The translations under genes and the position numbers were made by a program. From the NCBI RefSeq assembly GCF_900105945.1, contig NZ_FNSO01000004.1, positions 3,658,001 to 3,722,000 on the forward strand: 64,000 bases of DNA, written 5' to 3'. The notes below the pieces were generated by a model, which was not told where the DNA came from, ran no database searches, and saw only the letters and a program-made list of their open reading frames with translations. The DNA is from Amycolatopsis tolypomycina. GTDB taxonomy: Bacteria; Actinomycetota; Actinomycetes; Mycobacteriales; Pseudonocardiaceae. Below are positions 1 through 8,130 of the stretch, piece after piece. Every line of letters begins with the position of its first letter. Within the stretch, counting starts at the first letter, position 1.

Positions 1-841
1 GCTCGCGGCGGGACGGGCCCGCCGGATCGATCCGGGCGATCTCCGGGAAGCGCCGGGTGAGGTGCCCGCGCAGGGGCCGCAGCAGGCGGAGCGTCCGGGC
101 GTCGCGGCGGGCGGCCACCAGGCCCGGGACCGCGGGGATCGTCAGGCCCAGGACGATCAGCAGGACCGAGATCGCCGGGAACCCGACGTCGAGGGCGCAC
201 GGCAGCGTCGAGAACGGCCCGCGGCACAACGCCTTCGCCGGGTGGTCGGCCTGCAGGGCGCGGACCGTCCCGACCACCTTCCCCGCCAGGTACGCCACCG
301 CGAACGCCGACGCCAGCAGCAACAGCGCCAGCCCCGCGCGCAAGGCGCCGCCGCTCGCCCGGATCGTCACCGCCGCCACGATGCCGATGTCGATCACCGC
401 GAGGCCCAGGTACACCGTGTAGGTGAACACGTAGACCACCAGCGTCGGGTGCGTGCGGTACAGCTCGTCGAACACGCCGATGCCGCGCGGCAGGTCCGGG
501 GTGCTGAAGAACGTCACCACCAGCACCGTCAACGCCACCCCCAGCGCGACCAGCCGGGTGCGCCGGCCGCGGTCGCGGGTTCCGCTGATCTCGGCGACCG
601 TCAGGCCGATGCCGTACGCCGCGACCATCGTCGCCAGGTTCGACAGCAGCCGGCCGAGGCTCGGGTAGATCTCGCTCTCGAACTGCTGCGCCCGGTTCGA
701 CAGGAAGCAGAACGCCGCGCCCAGCGCGATCAGGGACACCGCCAGGCCCGCACCCGCGCCGGTGCGGCGGGCGCGGACCGCGCGCCAGATCCCGACGAAC
801 AACGCGAAGAGCCCGACCCCGACAAAAAGAATGTCGATCAC
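1..841 (-). CDS. Multi-pass membrane protein, MAB_1171c-like putative transporter (3' end outside window)
   Basis: The reading frame runs from a GTG at 841 to the window edge, giving about 280 residues with no stop. The visible part has about seven hydrophobic segments: the first starts at residue 2 (IDILFVGVGLFALFVGIW), the last is near residue 245, and a basic, presumably cytoplasmic tail follows. Seven helices plus a soluble tail, encoded directly after an XRE regulator and an ImmA-type peptidase, is the arrangement I associate with actinobacterial MAB_1171c-family putative transporters. The GTG lies 9 nt after the peptidase stop codon, so the three genes are probably one operon. The substrate is unknown. 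The truncation is due to the window, not a lesion. Confidence 0.6.
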   Translation of the reverse strand, partial: MIDILFVGVGLFALFVGIWRAVRARRTGAGAGLAVSLIALGAAFCFLSNRAQQFESEIYPSLGRLLSNLATMVAAYGIGLTVAEISGTRDRGRRTRLVALGVALTVLVVTFFSTPDLPRGIGVFDELYRTHPTLVVYVFTYTVYLGLAVIDIGIVAAVTIRASGGALRAGLALLLLASAFAVAYLAGKVVGTVRALQADHPAKALCRGPFSTLPCALDVGFPAISVLLIVLGLTIPAVPGLVAARRDARTLRLLRPLRGHLTRRFPEIARIDPAGPSRRE

Positions 842-850
842 GGGAATCGA

Positions 851-1441
851 CTATCCCAGGAGTGCCGCCAGCCGCCTAGCCTGGTCCGCCGCTCGGCCGG
901 ACGCGCCCGGCTGAACGGCGGCCGGTTCGCTCGTCGCCGCGCTCATCAGCAGCACGGCCATCAGCTCGGCCTCGTACTCGTCGGTGCCCGTGGTGACGCG
1001 GGTGAGCAGGTGCGACAACGCCCGCGGCTCGAGGTCCGGGGCGAGTTCGGCGGCCTCGGCCTCCGCCATCAGGCAGGTCCCGGTGTGCGCGCACAGCATG
1101 TGGGCGAGCTCGTGGGCGATGATGTGGTCCTGGTGCAGCGCCGACGTGTGCTCGGTGTAGGCGATCAGGTCGTAGTCCGGGCGGGCCTGCCACGCGCCGG
1201 ACGGCTGGCCGGGCCGGTAGGCGATCGGGACGAGGTCGATCTCGCGCCCGCGCCACGCTTCGAGACCGTCGACCCAGGCGTTCATCGACCACGGCCGGGG
1301 CAGCGGGACGGCGGCGAGCACCGCCCGCACGCGCTCGCGGGCGCGGTCGCGAAGGGCCGGCAGGCCACGCTCGTCGATGGGTCCTCCCCGCTCACCGGGC
1401 GCCAGCCGGGTGCACCGGGGCGCGATCACGGACGAGGTCAT
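851..1441 (-). CDS. ImmA/IrrE-family metallopeptidase
   Basis: The 196-residue protein carries a zinc-metallopeptidase motif HELAH at residues 110-114, preceded by HQDHIIA, and an acidic stretch (TDEYEAE, about residue 155) that could supply the third zinc ligand. This matches the ImmA/IrrE (DUF955-like) fold. Family members cleave a partner repressor and so induce its target genes. An XRE-type repressor is encoded 19 nt upstream on the same strand and would be the natural substrate. The protein has no signal peptide and is probably cytoplasmic. Its physiological trigger cannot be read from sequence. Confidence 0.8.
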   Translation of the reverse strand: MTSSVIAPRCTRLAPGERGGPIDERGLPALRDRARERVRAVLAAVPLPRPWSMNAWVDGLEAWRGREIDLVPIAYRPGQPSGAWQARPDYDLIAYTEHTSALHQDHIIAHELAHMLCAHTGTCLMAEAEAAELAPDLEPRALSHLLTRVTTGTDEYEAELMAVLLMSAATSEPAAVQPGASGRAADQARRLAALLG

Positions 1442-1460
1442 CGTAGCCGAGCCCGGACCG

Positions 1461-1895
1461 TCACTCCGGCTTCCGCCGTCGGCCGGCGCGACGCCGGGTG
1501 TCGTCGTAGCTGCTGAGCTGATCGAGCAGCGCCGTCACGGTTTCGCGGTCGCGCGGCGAAAGCCGCATCGCCCGCTGCGCCAGGTTCCGCGCCTCGCTGT
1601 CGCGCCACGCCACGACCTCTTCGACCTGGCGGTCGACCTGGCCGGCCACCTCGTCGTCGAAGAAGTAGGTGACCGGGACGCCGAAGAACTGCGCGAGCGC
1701 CTGGATGTGCGAGCGCTTCGGGTCCTTGCGCGCGCCGACGGCCAGCTGCTGGACGTGCGTCGCCGACATCGAGACGCCGGTCTGCTCGGCGACGCCGTGC
1801 GCGATCTCCCGGTAGGAGTACGGCTTGCGATCCGGCGGGTGCACGGTCGCGATCAGGTGCGCCAGCCGTTCGGCGAAACTGCGCTCTTCGCTCAC
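1461..1895 (-). CDS. XRE-family helix-turn-helix regulator
   Basis: The 144-residue protein has an N-terminal HTH of the Cro/C1 type: YSYREIAHGVAEQTGVSMSA followed by THVQQLAVGARKDPKRSHIQ, then ALAQFFGVPVTYFFDD, a typical end of the XRE fold. The C-terminal third is basic. I chose the GTG at 1895 (MSEERSF) because an AGGTGG element lies a few bases upstream; reading on to an ATG at 1961 would add an unconserved-looking 22-residue leader. It is the first gene of an operon with the ImmA-like peptidase and the membrane protein. It probably represses its own operon through the repeats just upstream (1916-2015), and the peptidase would remove it. Confidence 0.82.
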   Translation of the reverse strand: MSEERSFAERLAHLIATVHPPDRKPYSYREIAHGVAEQTGVSMSATHVQQLAVGARKDPKRSHIQALAQFFGVPVTYFFDDEVAGQVDRQVEEVVAWRDSEARNLAQRAMRLSPRDRETVTALLDQLSSYDDTRRRAGRRRKPE

Positions 1896-1915
1896 CACAC
1901 ACCACCTGCAGCCAT

Positions 1916-2015
1916 GAAACGTGACACCAATCAGAGTAGCTGTTCCGAAAACTTGACACACCCTGTGTCGGAAAGACTACGATACGCCTGTCTGGTGTTT
2001 CGGAAACGTGACACC
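1916..2015. promoter_or_regulatory. Repeated 13-mer region upstream of the XRE operon
   Basis: The 13-mer GAAACGTGACACC occurs exactly at 1916-1928 and 2003-2015. A related copy (GAAAACTTGACACACC) lies at 1947-1962. The second exact copy is part of a dyad, GTTTCGGAAAC. A TTGACA-like box overlaps the central copy. This spacing fits an autoregulatory operator for the adjacent XRE repressor. The rest of the 1896-2218 gap holds only the terminator at 2179-2204; I see no gene in it. Confidence 0.45.
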
Positions 2016-2178
2016 GGCTCCGGGGTGGCGCAGCGACCTCGCGGGTGACTCACGTGGCCGCTGGGGGTGGCCACGCGCCTCGTCCCGTGCGCCGCGCCAC
2101 CCCGTTCTCGTGCGGGCAGGTGGATGCGGCGGAAGCAGCCGCGGACCGTCCTGCGGGACCCGAGGGCCGACACCGCGA

Positions 2179-2204
2179 TGGCCCCTCGGAATCCCGAGGG
2201 GCCA
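2179..2204 (-). terminator. Rho-independent-type hairpin after the GH31 gene
   Basis: Perfect 11-bp arms (TGGCCCCTCGG and its complement) flank a 4-nt loop, 14 nt beyond the GH31 stop codon. There is no clear U-run, which is common for terminators in high-GC actinomycetes. Confidence 0.7.
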
Positions 2205-2218
2205 CCACAGCCAGACGC

Positions 2219-5200
2219 TCAGTACGCGACCGTCACCGGCGCCCGGCCCGGGCGGGCCGGCACGGTCACCGCCAGCGTCTTCGTCGCCGCGTCCCACTTC
2301 CACGCCGTCGACGGCGCCCAGCCGCTGCCCACCTTCACCCGGCTCGGGGCCGCGGGCACGCCGAGGAACTTCACCGTCCACTCGCGGGGCCCCGCCTGGA
2401 ACGAGCCCTGCGCGGGCGCCACCGTCACCGTGTGCGCCCCGGAGCGCTCGCCGTAGGTGATCTTCGTCGTCGCGGACCGCGCCGACGAGACGCCGTTGTC
2501 CTCGTACAGCGAGAACGTGCCCGAGCCGCCCGGTGCCACCGTCACCGTCACCCGGTTCAGGGGGTTCTGGACGTCGTTGGTGACGTCGGCCGTACGCGTC
2601 ACCGTGATGCCGCCCGCGCGGAGGAACACCGGCATCGTGCCCAGGTCGGACGTCACCTGTTGCGTCGTCCCGCCCGCGTACGTCTTGCCGGTGAAGTAGT
2701 CCGTCCACTGGCCCGGCGGGAACCACACGGACGTCGTCGCCGAGGCACCCGGCGACGTCACCGGCGCCACCAGCAGGTCCGGCCCGTAGAAGTACTCGCT
2801 CGCCGCCGCCGTGTACGCGCCCGGCTCGTCCGGGTACTCGAGGTAGGTCGGGCGCACCACCGGAACACCCGTCGTCGCGGCCTCCTGGGCCAGCGTGTAC
2901 GTGTAGGGCACCAGGTTTTCCCGCAGGTTCAGGAACTTCGTCGCCGACGCCTTCGCCGCGTCGCCGTACTGCCACGGCAGCCGGTCGCTGTGGTTGCTGT
3001 GCAGCCGGTCGATCGGCTGGAACGTGCCGAGCTGCACCCAGCGCGCGTACAGGTCGTCCGGCAGCTTGAACGTCTGGCGCTGCTGGCCGCCGGACGTGTA
3101 GGTCTCGCTGCCGCGCAGGCCCGTCGTGTCGTTGTGGCCGCCGATGTCGTGGCTGATCGCCGACATGCCCGTCGCGGCCGACTCGGCCGGCGTCACGCCG
3201 ACCTCCATCCGCAGCGTGCCCCACGTCGAGGCCGTGTCACCGGTGAAGTGCAGCGTGCTGCGCTTGTCCGCCCACGGCCCCGTCGCCAGTCCCGTCGGGC
3301 CGCCGTAGCCGCCAGCCTGCAGCGACCCGTACGCCCGCGAGATCACGAACCCGCGGCCGGTCGCGGGCGCCGCGAGGTCGGCGTACTGCTGGTTGATCCA
3401 GGCGTCCGGGGTGACGCCGGGCAGGCTCGAGCGCGAGGCGTCACAGCACCAGTCGAGCCACCAGAAGTCGTTGCCCTGCCGCATCATCCCGGCGTGCAGG
3501 TCGAGGTAGGCCTTGAGCTGGTCGGGGTCGCCCCAGTCGAAGACGTAGCAGTCGGTGCCGCAGTTCGACTTGGCCAGCTTGCCCTTCGCCGTCGCCTGGG
3601 CGCGGGCGAACTGCGGGTCCGAACCCATGATGCTGGGGTGGATGTTGAGGTTGTTGTGCAGGCCCTGGGCCTTCGACCAGGCGAAGAAGCCGGCCGGGTC
3701 GGGGAACTTCGCGGTGTCGAACTGCCAGCCGTTCCACGTGTCCGGCGCCTTGAAGTCGGTGTCGGTCACCAGGACGTCCAGCGGAACGCCTTCGCTGCGG
3801 AAGCGCGGCAGGATCGTGTCGCGGTAATCGGCCGCGGTGCGGTCGATGTACTCGGAGTACCAGACGCCGTAGGCCCAGCGCGGCAGCAGCTGCGGCGGCC
3901 CGGTGAGGGTGGCCAGGTCGCGCAGCCCGGTCTTGTAGTCGTGGCCGAACGCGAAGAGGTAGCCGTCCTGGTAGGGGTTCCCGCCGTGGGACGGGCGCTG
4001 CGTCACCGCGCGCGTGCGCGTGTCGTAGAGCGCGGAGGGTGTGTCGTCGAGCAGGTACCAGCCGTCGGAGTGCAGCAGCCCCTCGGTCGTCGACGGCGCA
4101 CCGTTGTCGCCGTTGACCCCGTCGAGACCCCGCCGGTAGCCGCCGAGCGCGAGGTGCGGCGGCGGTGCCGCGGCGCCGGCCGGGGTGACGGCGACGGTGT
4201 CGACGTTGACGTGGCAGCTGGTGTCGTCCGGGCAGGCGAGGACGACGTCGTTCGTGCCCGCCTTCAGGTCCACCGGCACGGACGCGCTCTGCCAGGCGTC
4301 CCAGCCGTCGGTGACGGGCAGGGTCAGCGTGCGGGTGACGCCGTTCGCGGTGACCGGCGCGGTCCGCGTCTCGTGCCTGCCGTCGCCGCCGGTGCCGTTG
4401 GCGTAGCGGACGTGCAGCAGGTACGTCCCGTCGGCCGGGACGTCCGCGACGCGGTGGGTCAGCGTCGAGCCGCGGTTGAGCTCGGCGACGAACCCGCGGC
4501 CGGCGTAGCCGGTGTGGTCGGTCGCGACGACCGCGGAGCCCGTCCGCAGCCCGGCTTCGGCTTCGCAGCTCACCCCGGCCGGGCAGCCGGTGACCGCGCG
4601 CGCCGACGCCGGCGGGAACGCGGCGCCGGCGGTCAGGACGGCCACGGCGTCGAGGTTGACGTTGCCGGAATCGGCGGCGGCCCGTTCGACGCGGACGCTG
4701 TGGTGACCGGCGCCGAGGGTGACCGGGACCGAGGCCACGGCCCAGGTGTTCCAGTCGGCCGTCACCGGCAGGGTCAGCTTCTGCGCCGCGCCGCCGTCGA
4801 CCGAGACGCCGAGGGTGCGGGTGACGTGCTGGCCGTCGCCGCCCTGGCCGTTGGCGTAGCGCGCGCTCACCGAGTACGTGCCGGCAGCCGGCGCGAGGAC
4901 GTCCGCCGTCACCGAGTTCCCGGTGCTCTCGAAGCCGGCGAGGAAGCCTTCGCCGGTGTAGCCGGAGTGGTCGGTGGCGACGCCGAGGCCGTCGGCGGTC
5001 AGGTCTTCGGCCTCGCACCGCGCGCCGGCCGTGCAGGTGAGGTGACGCCAGGGGGCCGCGAGTGTCGCGGAGGTGCGGAGCTCGAGGTTGCCGCCGTCGA
5101 ACGGGCCCGAGTTCAGCCGGTACGTCAGCGTCGCGGCACTGGTCCGGATGGTGAGCACGCCGCCGGAAACCGTGCTGGTGTACGGCGTCGGCGTGAAGGC

Positions 5201-5431
5201 GCCGCGGCCGACGGCGTTGAAGGTGGCGGCGTCGGTGAAGCGGCCGTCACCGGCATATTCGGTGCGGATCAGGGTCGGGGACAGCACCTGGAAGCGGGCG
5301 TTCCCCGCGACGACGGTCTGGCGGGCAGGCCCGGCCACGGCGGGCGTCGCGACGGTCACCGCCGCGACGGCGCTCCCGGCGACGACGAGCGCGCAGGCCC
5401 GCCGGATGGTTCTCGCAGTTCTGGTCCGCAC
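2219..5431 (-). CDS. Secreted GH31 alpha-glycosidase with two CBM35-like modules
   Basis: The 1070-residue protein begins with a twin-arginine-like signal region and a hydrophobic core (ACALVVAGSAVAAVTVATPA). Two related carbohydrate-binding modules follow at about 137-267 and 285-418; each has CEAE and an RYANG..GDG signature typical of CBM35/CBM6. The GH31 barrel starts near residue 430. WWLDWCCD near 660 supplies the nucleophile Asp, FTGD at 732 supplies the acid/base, and HDIGGH follows at about 761. GH31 enzymes hydrolyse alpha-glucosides, alpha-xylosides or alpha-galactosides, and I cannot tell which. I chose the GTG at 5431 because ACGGAG precedes it by about 8 nt; an upstream in-frame start at 5518 would cross the putative operator at 5469-5482. 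Confidence 0.88.
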   Translation of the reverse strand: MRTRTARTIRRACALVVAGSAVAAVTVATPAVAGPARQTVVAGNARFQVLSPTLIRTEYAGDGRFTDAATFNAVGRGAFTPTPYTSTVSGGVLTIRTSAATLTYRLNSGPFDGGNLELRTSATLAAPWRHLTCTAGARCEAEDLTADGLGVATDHSGYTGEGFLAGFESTGNSVTADVLAPAAGTYSVSARYANGQGGDGQHVTRTLGVSVDGGAAQKLTLPVTADWNTWAVASVPVTLGAGHHSVRVERAAADSGNVNLDAVAVLTAGAAFPPASARAVTGCPAGVSCEAEAGLRTGSAVVATDHTGYAGRGFVAELNRGSTLTHRVADVPADGTYLLHVRYANGTGGDGRHETRTAPVTANGVTRTLTLPVTDGWDAWQSASVPVDLKAGTNDVVLACPDDTSCHVNVDTVAVTPAGAAAPPPHLALGGYRRGLDGVNGDNGAPSTTEGLLHSDGWYLLDDTPSALYDTRTRAVTQRPSHGGNPYQDGYLFAFGHDYKTGLRDLATLTGPPQLLPRWAYGVWYSEYIDRTAADYRDTILPRFRSEGVPLDVLVTDTDFKAPDTWNGWQFDTAKFPDPAGFFAWSKAQGLHNNLNIHPSIMGSDPQFARAQATAKGKLAKSNCGTDCYVFDWGDPDQLKAYLDLHAGMMRQGNDFWWLDWCCDASRSSLPGVTPDAWINQQYADLAAPATGRGFVISRAYGSLQAGGYGGPTGLATGPWADKRSTLHFTGDTASTWGTLRMEVGVTPAESAATGMSAISHDIGGHNDTTGLRGSETYTSGGQQRQTFKLPDDLYARWVQLGTFQPIDRLHSNHSDRLPWQYGDAAKASATKFLNLRENLVPYTYTLAQEAATTGVPVVRPTYLEYPDEPGAYTAAASEYFYGPDLLVAPVTSPGASATTSVWFPPGQWTDYFTGKTYAGGTTQQVTSDLGTMPVFLRAGGITVTRTADVTNDVQNPLNRVTVTVAPGGSGTFSLYEDNGVSSARSATTKITYGERSGAHTVTVAPAQGSFQAGPREWTVKFLGVPAAPSRVKVGSGWAPSTAWKWDAATKTLAVTVPARPGRAPVTVAY

Positions 5432-5468
5432 GGCGGAACTCCGTTCCGGTGAAGGGGACTCGGCGGCG

Positions 5469-5482
5469 TTACAACGTTGGAA
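5469..5482. promoter_or_regulatory. LacI-type operator candidate upstream of GH31
   Basis: TTACAACGTTGGAA pairs at 12 of 14 positions around a central CG, the shape of LacI/GalR-family operators. It sits 38 nt upstream of the chosen GH31 start. No regulator is encoded beside it, so control would be in trans. Confidence 0.4.
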
Positions 5483-5541
5483 AGCTGAGCACGCCGTCGC
5501 CCGCGATGTCCAGACCACTCACCGGACCTGTCCCGGACAGA

Positions 5542-6030
5542 TCAGCGGCCGGTCACGCCGTCGAGCTGTTCGCGCAGGATGTCGGCGTGCCCCGCGTGCC
5601 GCGCGGTTTCGCTCGTCATGTGCGCCAGTACCCAGCGCAGGGTGTGGCACCGGCCGTCGATCGCCACCGCCGCGGGCTTGCCGGGGTCGCCGGCGGCCCG
5701 GATCGCCGCGTCGCTCGCCTCGATCGCCGCCCGGTAGCCGGCCAGCACCTCGGCCGCGGTGCGGCCCGCCGGGACGTCCATGCCCACGTTGCCGGGGTCC
5801 GGGCCGCCCGCGATGTGGTGGCCGAACCAGACCTGTTCGGCCAGGGTCAGGTGGTGGACGAGCCCGAGCAGGGAGGTGCCCGAGGCGACCATGACCCGGC
5901 GCAGCTGCTCCTCGGTGAGCCCGTCGGTCTTCTTGAGCACGCACTCGCGGGCGAACGACAGGAACGCCGTCGCGGTGTCGAGCTCGCCGTCGTCGTTGCG
6001 CGGGACGGGTTTGCGCTGGGTCTCGGCCAT
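5542..6030 (-). CDS. DinB-superfamily protein (DUF664)
   Basis: The 162-residue protein shows the helical-bundle DinB/DUF664 pattern: GTSLLGLVHHLTLAEQVWFG in the middle and LAHMTSETARHAGHADILRE near the C terminus. The conserved histidines in these two segments are the usual metal ligands of the family. Relatives include mycothiol- and bacillithiol-dependent S-transferases, but many are uncharacterised, so I do not assign a substrate. The ATG at 6030 opens the frame with MAETQRKP; a longer upstream extension is read-through of antisense sequence. It is divergent from the histidine kinase gene with a 57-nt gap, so the two promoters must be back to back. Confidence 0.75.
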   Translation of the reverse strand: MAETQRKPVPRNDDGELDTATAFLSFARECVLKKTDGLTEEQLRRVMVASGTSLLGLVHHLTLAEQVWFGHHIAGGPDPGNVGMDVPAGRTAAEVLAGYRAAIEASDAAIRAAGDPGKPAAVAIDGRCHTLRWVLAHMTSETARHAGHADILREQLDGVTGR

Positions 6031-6087
6031 GCCTGCGAACCTAGCGCTCCCACGCCGTCGCCCGGCGGGCCCGGTAACGTCCCGGGG

Positions 6088-7155
6088 GTGGACGGGACAT
6101 CGGACGTGCAGCGCTGGGTGCGCGGCTGGCGGCTGCGGCTGCTCGACGCGGGCCTGCTGGTCTACCCCGGCGTGACCGTGGCGGGCGTGCTGCAGCACTC
6201 GGACGGCGCCGCCGCCGTCGCCGGCTGCGTGGTCGTCGGCGCCTTCGCCGTCGCCTACCTCTTGGCCGCCGCGGCGGCGGACCGGCGCGCCACGCGGCTG
6301 TTCTGGCTGCTGGTGGGCGCCTGCGCCGCCCTGTTCGCCCTCGCGATCCCGTTCGCCAACGCCGACGCGTTCTTCCTCGCCGCCGTCGTCCTCTCCGTCG
6401 CCGTGCCGCGGCTGCCGCGGCGCGTCGCGCTCGTGCTGGTGGCCGCGGCCGCGATCGCCGCCGTCGTCGTGCCGTGGCCGGGCGGGCCGGGCTGGACGCA
6501 GGCGGTCGCGCTCGTGTTCACCGTGCTCATGGTGGCCGCGTTCGCCGAGGCGATCCGGGCCAACACCGCCCTCGTCGAGGCCCGCGCCGAGGTCGCGCGG
6601 CTGGCGTCCGAGGCCGAACGCATGCGGATCGCGCGTGACCTGCACGACCTGCTCGGCCACTCGCTCACCGCGATCACGGTGAAGAGCACCCTGGCGCGGC
6701 GGCTGGTCAGCGCCGAGGCCGCGCGGGCGAGCGAGGAGATGGCGGCCGTCGAGACGCTGGCGCGGCAGGCGCTCACCGACGTCCGGGCGGCCGTGTCGGG
6801 CTACCGCGACGTCACGCTGGCGGGTGAACTCGCCCGCGGCCGCGAGCTGCTGCGCGCGTGCGGCGTCGCCGCGGACCTGCCGACGGCCGTCGACGTCGTC
6901 GGCCCGGCGCACCAGGAACTCTTCGGCTGGGTGGTGCGCGAAGGGCTCACCAACGTGGCCCGGCACGCGCGGGCGACCCGGTGCGCGGTGACGCTCTCGG
7001 AGTCCACAGTGGAGGTCGTCGACGACGGCGTCGGCGGGACCGCGACCGGCGGGTCCGGGCTCGACGGCCTGCGCGAGCGCGTCACCGCGGCCGGCGGGTA
7101 CCTCTCGGCGGGCCCGCTGCGCCCGCGCGGGTGGCGGTTGCAGGTGACGGTGTGA
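6088..7155 (+). CDS. DesK-like sensor histidine kinase
   Basis: The 355-residue kinase has about five or six membrane segments in residues 20-165, then a short coiled region and a HisKA_3 dimerisation domain with the phospho-acceptor in RIARDLHDLLGHSLTA (about residues 188-203). The C-terminal HATPase domain is recognisable from the N-box-like VREGLTNVARHA and the VVDDGVGG loop. This is the NarL/DesK type of histidine kinase. The gene overlaps the response-regulator gene by 4 nt, so the two form one translationally coupled two-component system. The GTG at 6088 is chosen because it starts just before the first membrane segment and follows a GGGG-rich stretch. The stimulus is unknown; DesK relatives often sense membrane state. 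Confidence 0.85.
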   Translation: MDGTSDVQRWVRGWRLRLLDAGLLVYPGVTVAGVLQHSDGAAAVAGCVVVGAFAVAYLLAAAAADRRATRLFWLLVGACAALFALAIPFANADAFFLAAVVLSVAVPRLPRRVALVLVAAAAIAAVVVPWPGGPGWTQAVALVFTVLMVAAFAEAIRANTALVEARAEVARLASEAERMRIARDLHDLLGHSLTAITVKSTLARRLVSAEAARASEEMAAVETLARQALTDVRAAVSGYRDVTLAGELARGRELLRACGVAADLPTAVDVVGPAHQELFGWVVREGLTNVARHARATRCAVTLSESTVEVVDDGVGGTATGGSGLDGLRERVTAAGGYLSAGPLRPRGWRLQVTV

Positions 7156-7760
7156 GCATCCGGCTGCTGCTCGCCGACGACCAGGCCCTGGTCCGCGAGG
7201 CGTTGTGCGCACTGCTCGCGCTCGAGGACGACTTCGACGTGGTCGCCGCGGTGGGCCGCGGGGACGAGGTCGTCGCGGCGGCCCGCGAACACCGGCCCGA
7301 CGTCGCCCTGCTCGACATCGAGATGCCGGGCCTGGACGGGCTGGCGGCCGCGGCGGTGCTGGCCGAGCAGGTCCCGGACTGCCGCGTCGTCATCCTCACG
7401 ACGTTCGGCCGCGCGGGCTACCTGCGGCGCGCGATGGAGGCGGGCGCCGCCGGCTTCGTCGTGAAGGACGCCCCGGCCGACGTGCTCGCCGACGCGATCC
7501 GCCGGGTCGCCGAGGGCGAGCGGGTGGTGGACCCGGCGCTCGCCGTGGCCACCCTGGCGGCCGGCGAGTCCCCGCTGACCGCCCGCGAACGCGACGTGCT
7601 CATCACGGCCCGCAGCGGCGCGACGATCGCGGAGATCGCGGCGCGGCTGTACTTGTCGGAGGGCACGGTCCGCAACTACGTCTCGGCCGCGATCACGAAG
7701 ACCGGGGCGCGCAATCGGGTGGAAGCGGTCCGGGTCGCGGACGAGCGAGGCTGGTTGTAG
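7152..7760 (+). CDS. NarL/DesR-family response regulator
   Basis: The 202-residue protein has an N-terminal receiver domain with the acidic pair at LLADDQALVRE and the phospho-acceptor Asp in VALLDIEMPGLDG (about residue 54). A conserved Lys follows in VVKDAPAD. The C-terminal LuxR-type HTH contains SPLTARERDVL and TIAEIAARLYLSEGTVRNYV. The GTG start overlaps the kinase stop codon, giving co-translation. Targets are not evident. The small RHIM-like gene begins 34 nt downstream and may be part of the same transcript. Confidence 0.88.
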   Translation: MSIRLLLADDQALVREALCALLALEDDFDVVAAVGRGDEVVAAAREHRPDVALLDIEMPGLDGLAAAAVLAEQVPDCRVVILTTFGRAGYLRRAMEAGAAGFVVKDAPADVLADAIRRVAEGERVVDPALAVATLAAGESPLTARERDVLITARSGATIAEIAARLYLSEGTVRNYVSAAITKTGARNRVEAVRVADERGWL

Positions 7761-7794
7761 CTCGCGGGGGACGTGCGCGGCTAAGTTCGAAGGC

Positions 7795-8130
7795 ATGCCC
7801 GAACCGATCCTGGTCTCCATCGCCGCCGCACTGGCGGCCAAGGGGGCAACCGGCCTTTACGAGCTGGTCAAGCGCAAGTTCGCCAAGGACACGGAGGCGA
7901 TCGCCCTGCTGGAAGCGGCCGCGGCGGCGCCGGAGGAGGGCCGGCCGATCGCGGCGCTGGCCGAGCGGCTGGCCGAGGCCGAGGCGGAGGACGGTGAGTT
8001 CGCCGAAGCGTTGCGGGAGGAGTGGCGGCAGGTCTCGCTCAGCCACGGGAGCGTGTACAACCAGGTGACCGGGAACGTCACCGGCAAGGTCGTGCAGCTG
8101 CGGGACGTGCACGGCGACATCAACCTCTGA
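7795..8130 (+). CDS. Small alpha-helical protein with C-terminal RHIM-like (amyloid-motif) tail
   Basis: This 111-residue protein is Ala/Glu-rich and predicted helical for its first 80 residues. It ends with a Gly/Val/Asn/Gln segment at about 89-110 (GSVYNQVTGNVTGKVVQ, then LRDVHGDI) that looks like two short beta-arches. Such tails resemble RHIM-type and related bacterial amyloid signalling motifs, which let signalling proteins co-assemble; here V-Q-L replaces the canonical V-Q-x-G, so the match is partial. It has no enzyme domain, signal peptide or membrane segment. The gene lies 34 nt after the response-regulator gene and overlaps the 3' end of rhaB by 11 nt on the opposite strand. The function is unknown; a partner with a matching motif is not visible in this window. 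Confidence 0.55.
   Translation: MPEPILVSIAAALAAKGATGLYELVKRKFAKDTEAIALLEAAAAAPEEGRPIAALAERLAEAEAEDGEFAEALREEWRQVSLSHGSVYNQVTGNVTGKVVQLRDVHGDINL

Noticed and set aside
62..1516. 484-codon plus-strand frame
   Set aside because: Composition is Arg/Gln-rich with no domain and it is antisense to the XRE, ImmA and membrane-protein genes, which have clear motifs.
2045..5452. Long open frame on the plus strand across the GH31 gene (over 1000 codons)
   Set aside because: It is Arg/Gly/Ala-rich with no domain and lies antisense to a clear GH31 gene; high GC content leaves such frames open.
7780..8130. Antitoxin or transposase assignment for the small RHIM-like gene
   Set aside because: There is no HTH or catalytic motif, and the neighbouring operon ends are regular genes.
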